A DNA stretch of 64,000 nt from Hordeum vulgare subsp. vulgare (taxonomy: Eukaryota; Streptophyta; Magnoliopsida; Poales; Poaceae): assembly GCF_904849725.1 (NCBI RefSeq), contig NC_058524.1, positions 551,431,763 through 551,495,762 on the forward strand, written 5' to 3'. Below are positions 47,801-57,844 of the stretch, piece by piece (within the stretch, counting starts at the first letter, position 1; each line of letters begins with the position of its first letter). Under the pieces are notes generated by a model. That model had not been told where the DNA came from. It ran no database searches and was given only the letters and a program-made list of their open reading frames with translations. A program made the translations under genes and the position numbers.

Positions 47801-50438
47801 GCCTCGCGCTTTAAGCGCCTAGGCGTTGAGGCGCCCACCCCCCCCCCCCCCCCCCACCCAACGCCTTAAAACGCCTGGATCCCTTAAAAACCATGGAATT
47901 GCGTACTTAACAGAAAAGTAGTTTAATCAACAACATACTTTTAAAATCCAGCAGAGAGTAATACGCAGAGTGACTGAAGTGCAAGAACCTTAAATAATGG
48001 AATTTACATCACTGACCTTCTTCATTTAGTAAGTTGCTGCTTTTCTGGGAAACACATATCTGCAAGGGGACTCGGGTTTCCTACAGAAACGAATTCAATT
48101 TTAAGCTATCGTTCTGAGACATGTGGCTTATTTTTAATGTCTGAAACTTGCATAATTGCATTACAAGACTGACTATGAAGTAGAGAATGATGCTAGAAAT
48201 AAGAAAATGGAATCAAGTTGTTTTCAGTACAATGGTTAAGAGAATTTTCAAAGAACTCAACTCAAGGCTAGCTTAAGACGCACGTACATGCGCTGACTAT
48301 CAAATTCTCCTTTAAGGAGATAGAAAAATTAACATTAGTCTTGGTGTTTCTTGTATATAACAGAGGAAATAGATGGGCCATATAATGCTCAAATATACGG
48401 AAGCCTGCAGTCACCTCCCATCATCACAATATAATGGAGACATGCAGACATGAACCAAAATAAAGAAATTGTCGTTGCACTCTTCTGATGCTACGGGGTA
48501 GCCAACCAAGAACCTATACCAATCAATGTCTTTCTGTGGGGTTCTGGGTCTACACTTCGACGATTCGGTTTTCGAATTAAGTCAGGTCCGCATGCCCTAA
48601 ATCCCCAAGCATGTGTGATTATGAGTTTAAGACTAGTGTTTTTAACACTTAAGTAAGATTGTTTATTAAAATACTGTGTATTCTTGACACTTCAGTAAAC
48701 TTGACTAGCATCTTGTTGTGTCCCTTGGATAGAAGGATGTAGGGGTAATCAATAGAAGGCCAAAGGTTGAGCTGCGACGCCCCATTCTGCAAGTTATTCA
48801 CTTGATTTTCTAATCTTACATTAAAATTTAATATGTAACCAATGGGCTTTTGTTTTTTAATATAGTATATCTTTCTAGGATAGTTAGATTGGAGTCTTAG
48901 ATCCAAAATTATCGCATTGGTACATTCGCTAAGAATGCACTAGAAATATTTCACAAGTCACGGGCTAGAGCACTCAGTTTGAGGAATAATACAAATCATC
49001 AATGAAATTATGGATGGTTAACAAATCAAAGCTTCCAACATTTCAGCACAGGAGAGGCTCCCACTGCAATTAAATTAATAGAAGAATAATACAAAGACTA
49101 GGGTCAATTTGATTTCAGTGTTACGAAGTATTAGTATTGGTCTAGGGGTCCTTATTAGACTATGTTTCCTTTCCTTGTACCTCAAGTCATGTGCAATATA
49201 TACATGCCCCATGGGCTATGCAATAGAGATAAGTTGCATCATAACATTCAGCACAGATTGTGTGAACTTAAGGAGTAGAATTTTATGCCAACTACAAGAA
49301 GAATACTCACCAGCTGAACCGCACTATTTACATTGCCTTTAGTTTGATCCTCATTACCCAAGTCAATCAATCTCCCAAGCAATGTACTCCTAACATAATA
49401 AATATAGCGAATACTGATGCCCCTATATGATGGTGGTAAAATCTTTGGGAGCTCCAAACGTACAATATCTGCAAAAATATATTTTTCAGCTGAGTTGCAA
49501 ACTGCCTTCGTGAAGTGTTTGAAAACATGCAAGTTGCATATCCCTAAATAGTAAATCCTCTTAGTCATGAGTCATGACCTTCCATAACAGAGCTGTAGCC
49601 AAAACTGTATTCACTTCGACTTCACAAGTAGAATCATGGATGCTTACAGTTTTATTTTGACGTAATGTAAAAAATGAGAACATGGATAGACCAATAACTA
49701 ATATTTAAGATCAAACACAGGGTGGTCGACGAGACAGGCGATTAGCAGAATAAGAAGCAAAGGAAATTCAAATTACTGTATTACACTAACATGTCGTACA
49801 ATATGAGGAAAATGGAGGTAAAGCAACTGAATAATAGTTACTTTACATTTCAAGCAATCTAGAAATGCAGCATTACATGATAAGTGCATTATCAACTTCC
49901 ATTGATCCTCCAAAACAAGGGATAACTTACATGTTTTTGTTTGCCCCGAAGCAATTATTACTTTGGAGACTAATGAGGGTGCCGAACAATCCAAAAACAA
50001 ATATTCACCTATATAATCAATTATAACAAAGGAGGATTATCAAAAATAAAATAAAAGACGCGTTGGTGAATTATTTAGATGAAATCTGGGTTGTTAAATA
50101 CCTCTCCTTTGCTTAGACCCTGGTAAGGGCTTTGGAACAGAGAACCATTGGCTATCCAACTTCTCAATTCCTTTAAGTTCGAAAGATAGCCCATCTACCA
50201 AGAGAGATGTGACATCTCCACCTGACGCTGTCCCCGCTTCATCCTTTAAACTAGAGGGACTAGAGATTTCTATTGTCGCGGTAACTGAATCACCAGGTCT
50301 ATACACCTCCTTATCTGTCTGGAGCTTAAATTTTGGAGACAAGTGGTGCTTGGCAGCTGAATCAACCTTACTGTCTTCAAACCACCCAACACTTTTGAAA
50401 AAGGAGAGGCCTTGCGGAAGTGGAAGTCGGAGTGACAT
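41882..50438 (-). CDS. RGP1: RGP1-like protein (RIC1-RGP1 Rab6/Ypt6 exchange factor subunit), 11 coding exons
   Basis: Reconstructed from splice sites and continuous reading phase. Coding exons are 50438-50102, 49468-49311, 48080-48017, 46578-46511, 46210-45955, 45568-45425, 45300-45194, 45109-45056, 44979-44896, 42809-42646 and 42026-41882. All have GT-AG borders and the total is 1581 bp, giving 526 residues with no internal stop. The N-terminus MSLRLPLPQGLSFF leads into an arrestin-like beta fold (KFKLQTDKEVYRPGDSVTATI; then LPKILPPSYRGISIRYIYYV). A Ser-rich variable stretch follows (the 256-bp exon). The conserved C-terminal Rgp1 part has RSYNIRIDDQVLLRFSPKN, TFFHGTGTRRCLEVSITLET and SFLFSIPIEGPMSF. 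In yeast and animals RGP1 with RIC1 activates Rab6/Ypt6 for retrograde traffic at the Golgi; the same role is inferred here. The 45300 acceptor was chosen because the next AG gives a stop. It was identified from memory of the family. Confidence 0.85.
42510..42602. mobile_element. Stowaway-type MITE in the RGP1 penultimate-exon 3' intron
   Basis: A 93-bp palindromic element between TA dinucleotides (42508-42509 and 42603-42604), with ends CTCCCTTTGTCTCAAAATAA and TTATTTTGGGACGAAGGGAG. These are the Tc1/mariner-derived Stowaway ends common in grass introns. It lies in the intron 42645-42027, with no effect on the reading frame. Confidence 0.9.
43400..43620. repeat. Degenerate MITE-like AT-rich palindromic region
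   Basis: Imperfectly mirrored segments (TTGATGTTGTAGATGTTCATATATATTTCTAC at the left, GTAGAAATATATATTAACATCTACAAG at the right) end near TTTTTGGAACAGGGGG. This resembles a decayed Stowaway end. Borders are not definable by eye. It lies in the RGP1 intron 44895-42810. Confidence 0.45.
44624..44704. mobile_element. Stowaway MITE, near-perfect hairpin
   Basis: An 81-bp element flanked by TA (44622-44623 and 44705-44706). Its ends are CTCCCTCCGTCCCACAATAT and ATATTGTAGGACGGAGGGAG, and the whole folds back almost perfectly around TTGCAAGC...GCTTGCAG. It lies in the RGP1 intron 44895-42810. Confidence 0.95.
47119..47154. repeat. Simple sequence repeat (C run, CA repeat, A run)
   Basis: A C run is followed by about 10 CA units and an A run, within an RGP1 intron. 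It is prone to length change. Confidence 0.85.
47221..47890. mobile_element. GC-rich 670-bp terminal-repeat element in an RGP1 intron
   Basis: The ends TTTTTAAGGCGTCC and GGATCCCTTAAAAA are inverted copies. Both subterminal regions carry many GGCGTCGCCTAGGCG-type words (47230-47390 and 47795-47880), while the centre (47400-47780) is a GC-rich, non-conserved insert. CATG flanks both sides (47216-47219 and 47892-47895), a possible but short target duplication. The class could be a hAT- or Mutator-derived nonautonomous element. It lies in the intron 48016-46579. The centre has frames (47357-47650, 47418-47783) without recognisable motifs. Confidence 0.65.
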
Positions 50439-50464
50439 GTTATCAGATCAGTAACTCTTCCAAT

Positions 50465-50590
50465 TCAACAAATTTCCGCCGGTCCATTGAGAAAGAATAG
50501 GCCCACAAGATGCATCGTTCTTCTAAAGCTGTGGCTGGTAACGATGATACAGTCCACCTGGAGATTCATCATGATTAAATCTATGTACAT
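50465..50590 (-). other. Possible upstream ORF in the RGP1 leader (41 codons plus stop)
   Basis: If exon 2 begins at 50597, an ATG at 50590 opens a 41-codon frame ending TGA at 50465, 26 bp before the main ATG. It starts MYIDLIMMNLQ. It would lower initiation at the main start if translated. It depends on the inferred acceptor. Confidence 0.35.
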
Positions 50591-51240
50591 CAAACTGCTG
50601 CAGTAACTTGTTCAGGAGGATTTTCTATATGTCAAAACAACTTTAGTACGAATCTACAATTCTCTCCATAAAGGGGAGAAGTGTAGATTTGTTCCAAAGT
50701 TAACAAGCGTTGGTAATTTTCCAGGTTCTCTTTGTTTGCTGCTCAAGTTGATTATCGATTATAAGTTTGCCCTACAGAGCTCTTTTGGAACTACTAGTAC
50801 AATTGTGACTCGCTTAAAGCGAAAACCAGCACAGAGGAAGAAAAAATAACAGCAACATAGAATGTTGTTTATTTGTTTGGAACAGCTTACTGCACGATCG
50901 ATTTTAGAGATGGAATGTGAATCAACTAAAAGCAGCATCTCACTCTCGATCCAGAGACGGGCAGCTTGCAGGCCAGGCCACACACACGCCAGATCGAATC
51001 TACCTACCACGCCGGATCTGGCAGCAGCTCAGGAGGGAACTGGTGCGAGCGGGCTCGGCCGCAAGGAGGGGCTGCTGCCTGGGAAACGCAATGGTGGAAA
51101 CGGGGGCTGCCGGGTGGGCGAGAGGCAGGAGACAGGAGACAGAGGGGAAATCGCCCAGTGCCGCCCAACAATGGACGCGTTCACTCCGGCCGAGATAGGA
51201 GACAGGAGACAGGCAGAGATCAAGGAGAAATCGACTTACC

Positions 51241-51261
51241 GAGAGAGAGAGAGAGAGAGAG
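51241..51261. repeat. GA microsatellite in the RGP1 first exon
   Basis: About ten GA units (CT on the transcribed strand), immediately upstream of the first-intron donor. CT-rich leaders are common in grass genes. Confidence 0.8.
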
Positions 51262-51654
51262 AAGATGACTCCGGCCGGCGCGGCGGGATCTCCACTCCGC
51301 GCCCGCCAACCCAACGCGGCAGAGGGGCGGACGAGGACGAGGACGAGACGAGACGAGACGACGGAGGGGTTCCCGCCGGTGGTTGGGTGGAGTGGGTCGC
51401 CGGCGAGAATTGGGGTTTGAGGCCGTCGGATTTGGGGAGACGAGAGGGAGGGAGGGAGGAGGGACGACGTTGCCGCGGGTTGGTTCGCTGGGCTTGAAGG
51501 ACTCCTTCACCTCCTTTCTGCTTGTGTTTTGTTTTCCTTTGAGCAAAAAGCACGGCGCCGGTGGATCTCGACCGGAACAGTTTCTGTTTTTCACACGGGA
51601 GTTCGACAGGAATTTTGAATTTGGTGATACTTTGTCAAATTCGTATGTGCAGGA

Positions 51655-51741
51655 TGTTGAAATTAATAGTGGGCCTTAGGCCCATAAAAGAATTTCAGAA
51701 ATCTCCAAGGGCCCATGTAGGTGGCGACATGACAAGGTGGT
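51655..51741 (+). repeat. Remnant of the Copia 5' LTR
   Basis: It matches 55347-55433 with about seven substitutions, then departs after GACAAGGTGGT. The remaining 890 bp of LTR are missing. Confidence 0.88.
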
Positions 51742-54700
51742 CGTCTGGGTACGGTAATTTGTTTACTGTATTTTCGGTTTGTCAATCTATCGATTGGTGG
51801 GTGGACACAGGTGCAAATATTCATGTGTGTGCTGACATCTCATTGTTCTCTTCTTATCAGGTCACAGGTCAAGGGTCCGTATTGATGGGGAATGGAGCGA
51901 GTGTTTCTGTTCTTGGTGTTGGCACGGTCGATCTGAAGTTTACTTCGGAAAGGATCGTGCAGCTGAAGAACGTGCAGCATGTCCCCGCCATCAAGAAGAA
52001 TCTCGTTAGTGGCTCCCTTCTGTGTAGAGAAGGGTTTAAGTTGGTCTTTGAGTCTAATAAAGTAGTTGTTACGAAATATGGACTTTTTGTTGGAAAAGGT
52101 TATGAGTGTGAAGGTCTGTTCTGCCTTTCCCTCGCAGATTTATGTAATAAAGTCGTGAACAATATTCATTCGAGTGTTAATGAATCTGAAGTTTGACATT
52201 CACGTCTTTATCACATAAGTTTCGGTGTTATGTCGCGGCTAGCAAAACTGAATTTAATTCCAACTTTCGCTTTAGCCAAAGGTTCTAAGTGTCATTCGTG
52301 TGTGCAAGCAAAGCAACCTCGCAAGCCTCACAAGGCTGCAGAGGAGAGACACTTGGCGCCGTTATAACTCATACATTCTGATCTTTGTGGGATGAATGGT
52401 GTGTTGACTAAAGGTGGAAAGAAATATTTCATGACATTGATAGATGATTCCACTAGATATTGTTATGTGTATCTGTTAAATACTAAAGATGAGGCTCTAC
52501 ACTACTTTAAAATCTATAAGGCAGAAGTTGAGAATCAACTTGAAAAGAAAATTAAACGAGTCCGGTCTGATCGTGGTGGAGAGTACTTCTCAAACGAGTT
52601 TGATTCTTTTTGTGCGGAACATGGCATTATTCATGAGAGGACGTCTCCTTATTCACCCCACTCAAACGGGGTTGCCGAACGGAAAAGTCGTACTCTAACT
52701 GATTTGGTTAACGCCATGTTAGATACATCGGGTTTATCCAAGGCATCGTGGGAGAGGCTATATTGACCGCGTGTCATGTGCTGAATAAGGTTCCTACAAA
52801 AGATAGTGAGGTCACTACTTATGAGGAATGGTCGAAGAGAAGGACGACCCTCTCATACTTACGTACTTGGGGCTGCTTGGCGAAAGTCAATGTGTCGATC
52901 CCCAAGAAGCGTAAGCTTGGACCAAAGACTGTGGACTGCGTTAATTTGGGATACGCTAAGAATAGCGTAGGCTATAGATTTCTAGTAGTGAAATCTGAGG
53001 TACCTGACATGAAGGTCGGTACAATAATGGAGTCGATGGATGCTACATTCTTTGAGGATATTTTTCCCATGAGAGATATGCAAAGCACTTCTAGACAGGA
53101 ATCTGAGAGAACTCCTGAGCCTGCCATTTCTATGGAATATTATGAACAAACACATGATGAAAATCCTGAGGAGGACGATGAGGAAACCCTTGGTAGGGGC
53201 AAGAGACAAAGGACTGCAAAGACCTTTGGTGATGATTTCCTCGTATACCTCGTGGATGATAATCCCACTTCTATTTCAGAAGTGTATGCTTCTCCAGATG
53301 CTGATTACTGGAAAGTTGCGGTCCGTAGCGAGATGGATTCCATCATGGCTAATGGGACATGGGAAATTACTGATCGTCCCTATGGTTGCAAACCACTGGG
53401 ATGCAAGTGGGTGTTCAAAAGGAAGCTTAGGCCCGATGGTACAATCGAGAAGTACAAGGCCAGGTTTGTGGCTAAGGGCTATGCCCAGAAAGAAGAAGAA
53501 GATTTTTCGACCCTTATTCACCTGTGGCCAGACTGACCACCATTTGAGTACTACTCTCATTGACAGCCTCGCATGGTCTTCTTGTTCATCAAATGGACGT
53601 TAAGACGGCTTTCCTGAATGGAGAGCTAGACGAGGAAATCTATATGCAACAGCCAAATGGCTTTGTGATAGATGGTCAAGAAGGAAAAGTGTGTAAGTTG
53701 TTGAAATCTTTATATGGCCTGAAGCAAGCACCTAAGAAATGGCATGATAAGTTTAATACAACTCTGACATCTGTTGGCTTCGTTGTTAATGAAGCTGACA
53801 AGTGTGTATACTATCGCCATGGTGGGGGCGAAGGAGTTATACTGTGTTTGTATGTTGATGACATACTGATATTTGGAACCAACCTCAAGGTGATTGAGGA
53901 GGTTAAGTCCTTTTCGTCTCAGAACTTTGAGATGAAGGACCTTGGAGTGGCTGATGTTATCTTGAACATCAAGCTCTTGAGAGATGATGAGGGTGGGATT
54001 ACACTTCTGCAATCCCACTATGTTGAGAAGATCTTGAGTCGATTTGGATATTCAGACTGCAAAATTTCTCAAACACCATATGATCCTAGTGTGTTGATTC
54101 GAAAGTTCAACGGCATAGCTATAGATCAATTGAGATACTCTCAAATTATTGGTTCGCTTATGTACCTAGCTAGCGCAACGAGGCCTAACATCACGTTTGC
54201 TGTGAGCAAACTGAGCCGGTTTGTTTCCAATCCGGGTGATGTTCATTGGCGTGCTGTTGAAAGAATTATGCGTTATCTGAAAGGTACTATCAACCACGGA
54301 CTTCACTATACGGGATACCCGTCGGTACTTGAAGGGTATAGTGATGCGAATTGGATCTCTGATGCTGATGAGATGAAGGCCACTACTGGGTATATGTTTA
54401 CTCTTGGAGCTGGTGTTGTTTCCTGGAAGTCTTGCAAGCAAATGATCTTAACGAGATCGACAATGGAAGCAAAATTAACAGCATTAGACACATCTGGTGT
54501 CGAAGCAGAATTTCTTCGAGATCTTTTGATGGACTTGCCCGTGGTTGAGAAGCCGGTTCTAGCTATCCTTATGAACTGCGATAATCAGACAGTTATTGTC
54601 AAAGTGAAGAGTTCAAAGGACAACATGAAGTCCAACAAACATATAAGAATGAGATTGAAGTCTGTTAGACGTTTAAGAAACTCCGGAGTGATAGCGTTAG

Positions 54701-54804
54701 TTTACATCCGAACGGCTAAGAATCTAGCAGATCCCTTTACTAAAGGGCTATCACGTGTTGTGATAGATAGTGCATCGAGGGAGATGGGTATGAGACCCAC
54801 ATGA
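51742..54804 (+). pseudogene. Copia pol (protease to RNase H), multiply broken
   Basis: The domains are in Copia order: protease WWVDTGANIHVCAD (near 51800); GAG_pre-integrase zinc finger (52200-52340, HSRLYHIS ... KCHSCVQAKQPR); integrase core HSDLCG, RSDRGGEYFSNEF (52563) and SNGVAERKSRTL (52660); reverse transcriptase KYKARFVAKGY (53451), HQMDVKTAFLNGELDEEIYM (53589) and YVDDILIFG (53853); and RNase H (54330-54740: GYSDANWISD, TRSTMEAKL). Breaks are TGA at 52194-52196 where the family has Trp, TAA near 52366, a frameshift near 52750 and another near 53507. Gag is absent. The last frame (53560-54804) is open to its natural end. It encodes no working product. Confidence 0.9.
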
Positions 54805-55346
54805 GTTGCCATGGTAGTAACCCAACCTATATGATCGGAGATCCCGTGAAGTAGGACCTGGAAAACAAGCCAGTAGTGAACTGAGGAGAGTAACTTCACT
54901 AACCCACTCCGTTGGAGATGCAATACTCTAGGATACTGTATGGTAGGATGACTATTGTCTTAATGTGTTCTAAAGCTTATGTGTAAGCAAGATCTTGTCC
55001 TATAGAGCGATCTTTCGAGCAACACACCTATATGAGTCTGACTGCTGGTCACAGTCTATGAGATTGGGGTGATCTCTAGTAAACTCATGAATAGGCCAGG
55101 AGTGCGACTTATATGCTCCACCCGAGGGGTCAGTCTTCGGTAGCCTAGTACTAGTAAGACTTGTGGTGAAGCTTCTTTACGCCAAACTGAAAATTCAAGG
55201 CATAGTCCATTGTTCAGTTGTAAAGGGGTGTAGCTACTTGTTATAGGTGAAGCTCAACCTTAACAGGCCTTCACTAAAATGCTGGTATATTAAAACAATG
55301 ATTGGAACGAGGGAACACGATGTGCCCTTCAGATCTGGTGGGGGAT
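54805..55346 (+). other. Copia 3' untranslated region and polypurine tract
   Basis: 540 bp of noncoding sequence between the pol end and the 3' LTR, ending in the purine-rich GGTGGGGGAT (55337-55346) that would prime plus-strand synthesis. The short frame at 55247-55447 spans the LTR border and is chance. Confidence 0.75.
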
Positions 55347-56322
55347 TGTTGAAATTAGTAGTGGGCCTTAGGCCCATAAGAGAATTTCGGGAATCTTCAA
55401 GGGCCCATGTAGGTGGTGGCATGACAAGGTGGTGGTGGGAAGTTTAGTCCCACCCCGCTAGTGGAGAAGAAGTTGGACCACTTTATAAGGGTCTATCTTC
55501 CACATGCGATTGGAGAGTGAGAAGAGAAGATGCCCTCGCGCACTCCTCCTCCGCCGCCCGCCTCGCCACGCCACGCCTCGCCTCATCGCGCCACGCCGCG
55601 CCGCAGGTTGCGGGAATGAGCCGAGCTCATACCTACGCGCTTATTTTTGCCGGTCAGGATCGGAGAATACGTAACGGATGCGCCATAATCTGAGACGTCG
55701 GATCGTGGGCTGTTACCGACTCGGACGTGGGCTCAGCCCACGTCTCTCCACCCGGCCGCCTATTTAAGCAGGGCTAACGCCAACCCTAGCCGACACGAGA
55801 ATCAGATCACATCTGCCTCATGCGCTCGTTCCCTTACTACTGCTACCGCCGGCGACTCCATCCCGTCCGCTGCGTACACGGTCGAGGGGAGAGCAGGCCT
55901 CCGAAACCCTGCCTCTCTGGTTCCTGTACGGGGAAGAGGGGCGATTAGGTTTTTGGGGAGCGATCACGCGACTGCTCGCCTTCGTTCGTCTACTTCCTCT
56001 ATGTCCGCGTCGTCTCCGCCATCACCATGTCCACCGATGATGACCGTGCTGTCGCCGAGAAGGCCAAGGCCGACAAGAAGGCCGCCGAGGCCGCCGCCAC
56101 AACCGCAGGGGCTTCTGCATGGCCTACTGGAAGGTATAACGCGCTTATCCCTCTCCCGATTACTTCCGTCTTAGCAGTACTAGCATCATGTGTAGATTTG
56201 TCTACTATATGGGTAGTACGTGCCCGTTTAGATCAATATCAGTATGTAGTTAATTCTGTCAATGCCATGCTAGTCATCTATTTATGGATTAAATTAGTCG
56301 AAAAATGCCTATTTACTCAGCA
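55347..56322 (+). repeat. Copia 3' LTR (976 bp)
   Basis: It runs from TGTTGAAATTAGTAGTGGGC to CTCAGCA, followed by CAGGA. A possible promoter TATTTAA lies near 55761. An ATG-led frame at 56027 (MSTDDDRAVAEKAKADKKAA) lies inside the LTR. It resembles the N-terminus of some Copia gag proteins and may be the start of gag carried in the LTR with an intron after GGAAG|GTATAA (56130), but this is uncertain. Confidence 0.85.
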
Positions 56323-56380
56323 CAGGACAGTGTCCGATGATAGCCCTCAACAAACGCCTTACGACAACCTCGGTCAAAAA

Positions 56381-56407
56381 TCGTCTTATATTATGGATAG
56401 GAGGGAG
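56381..56407. repeat. Truncated Stowaway MITE end
   Basis: CGTCTTATATTATGGATAGGAGGGAG, followed by TA, is the right end of a Stowaway like 44624-44704. The left end is missing. Confidence 0.65.
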
Positions 56408-56689
56408 TACGAAAAATGTAATGTTGCTTGGAATTTCTTGATACACCTAAGCAATTCGGTCAAAAAAGGGAAACGGTTACATCCGGATAGTCGGCCAAAA
56501 CTTCGACTGGTTGCACGGACGCGCTCCGATCACACGACGCGTTGTCGTTAGATCGCGCGTTATTCACTTTTTTTTGAGAAAAGCATCGCATCCTCATTCA
56601 TGGCATCCGCGGCCTTTGACCACCTCCTCGTCGAGCGGCTCCAACCGGATCCGCATAGTTTCTGGAAGCAGGCACGCCTCCCGGGAGAA

Positions 56690-57085
56690 TATCATATGGA
56701 AACCAACATTCGATGAAAACCGACGAAAACCACAAAAAAAATGTTTTGAAGTTTCAAAAAAATTGAAAATAATATGAGATATTAAGAGGATGATGTTTTA
56801 TTGCCACGCAAAATTTTAAATTGAAACACATTATGAGATGTGAGCTAAAAGACAAAATCAACTTTGAATAGTGCCAAATAGTAATGTTACTATTCATGGC
56901 TGAAAATTGTCTTTTCCGTAGCTCACATCTCGTAATGTGTTTCAACTTGAAACTTTGTGTGGCAATAAAACATCGTCCTCTTAACATCCCATATATTTTT
57001 CAAATTTTTTAAAACATACAAATATGGTTTCCACGAAGTTTTCATTGAATATTGGTTTCTGTATGATATTCTTTCCGTGCCTCCC
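56690..57085. mobile_element. Foldback element (long imperfect inverted repeat)
   Basis: The left arm 56690-56870 (GAATATCATATGGAAACC through GAAACACATTATGAGATGTG) pairs with the right arm 56900-57085 (CACATCTCGTAATGTGTTTC through GGTTTCTGTATGATATTC). Pairing is roughly 80-85% with a central AATAGT...ACTATT loop stem. Weaker pairing may extend to about 56620 and 57130. No transposase is inside. It fits a MITE with long terminal repeats. Confidence 0.75.
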
Positions 57086-57601
57086 ATGCCGGATCTCGTC
57101 GACCGGTCGTCCTGGAGTCGACGGCCTCTCCTTCCCGTCAGCATGGGAGAAATCCCCTTCCTGCTCCTCGCTTGCTTTCTCCTCCGGCAAGCTGGTCGTT
57201 GTCTTCCACGCCACCCCTTCGACAACCTCTCCACCAATGGTAATGCAGCACTCGTAATGGATGTGCCAACACCACCTTCAACCACCAGGCGGTGGGATGC
57301 TACAACCCTTCGAGAGAGACGCTACAATCAGTTGGCGATGATGCTACAACTAGCTTTTTTGTTCAACTAACTGGTGGAGTTTGGTTGTTAATTTTTTTTG
57401 TTGCAAACGTGTTGGCTTTTTGCTACTACGACAACATCAATTTGCTACACCCATCTGCGGCAAGTCAACCGATGTGGTCGCGGCGACACTTTTTGCTGCA
57501 ACCATGGATGTTTGCTACGATCGGTGACGGTAACTGCTACATCCATCTCCGGCGATGTCACAACCGAACGTGACAGTAACTGTTGTTTGCTTGCTCGAAG
57601 C
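57086..57601. other. Unclassified repeat-like sequence with recurring TTGCTAC/GCTACAA words
   Basis: GATGCTACAAC, TTTGCTACTACG, TTTGCTACACCC, TTTGCTACGATC and AACTGCTACATC recur between 57295 and 57545. This looks like divergent short tandem units of a dispersed repeat. No coding gene is supported. Confidence 0.45.
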
Positions 57602-57844
57602 TGATACGTCTCAAACGTATCTACTTTTTCCAAACACTTTCGTTCTTGTTTTGGATTCTAACTTGCATGATATGAATGGAACTAACCCAGAACTCACGAT
57701 GTTTTCAACAGAACTACCATTGTGTTATTTTTTTGCAGAAATAAAAGTTATCAAAATTAAACAAAACTTTTTGTGATTTTTTCTGAAATATATAACAAAT
57801 TATGGAGCGAAGAACCACCAGAGGGGGTCTGTTAGTGAGGCACA
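57602..57844 (+). repeat. Gypsy-type LTR start fragment (same family as 1-1011)
   Basis: It starts TGATACGTCTCAAACGTATC and is related throughout to the reverse complement of 538-775. It is cut at 57844 by the Angela-C LTR. Confidence 0.8.

Larger units (their letters stand above)
50439..51500 (-). promoter_or_regulatory. RGP1 5' leader: noncoding first exon, intron, and leader part of exon 2
   Basis: A consensus donor CTCTCTCG|GTAAGTCG (exon end 51240) on the minus strand follows a GC- and CT-rich block typical of a grass 5' UTR. A good acceptor (TTACTGCAG) at 50598 would start exon 2 at 50597. The intron 51239-50598 is thus inferred. The transcription start is not visible but is probably between 51400 and 51500. 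Confidence 0.55.
51655..56322 (+). mobile_element. Copia LTR retrotransposon, internally deleted, upstream of RGP1
   Basis: The element begins TGTTGAAATTAATAGTGGGC (51655) and ends TATTTACTCAGCA (56322), flanked by the 5-bp duplication CAGGA at 51650-51654 and 56323-56327. The 5' LTR is reduced to 87 bp (51655-51741). A deletion removed the rest of it, the leader and gag, so the protease follows directly. Pol is present with stops and frameshifts. The 3' LTR (55347-56322) is complete. The 87 comparable LTR bases differ at about seven positions by eye, making it the oldest dated insertion here. Family name not known to me. Confidence 0.9.

Noticed and set aside
50862..51594. Long ORFs (211, 124, 105 residues) over the RGP1 leader
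   Set aside because: They are GC- and GA-repeat-driven frames in a probable 5' UTR and first intron; none continues into RGP1.
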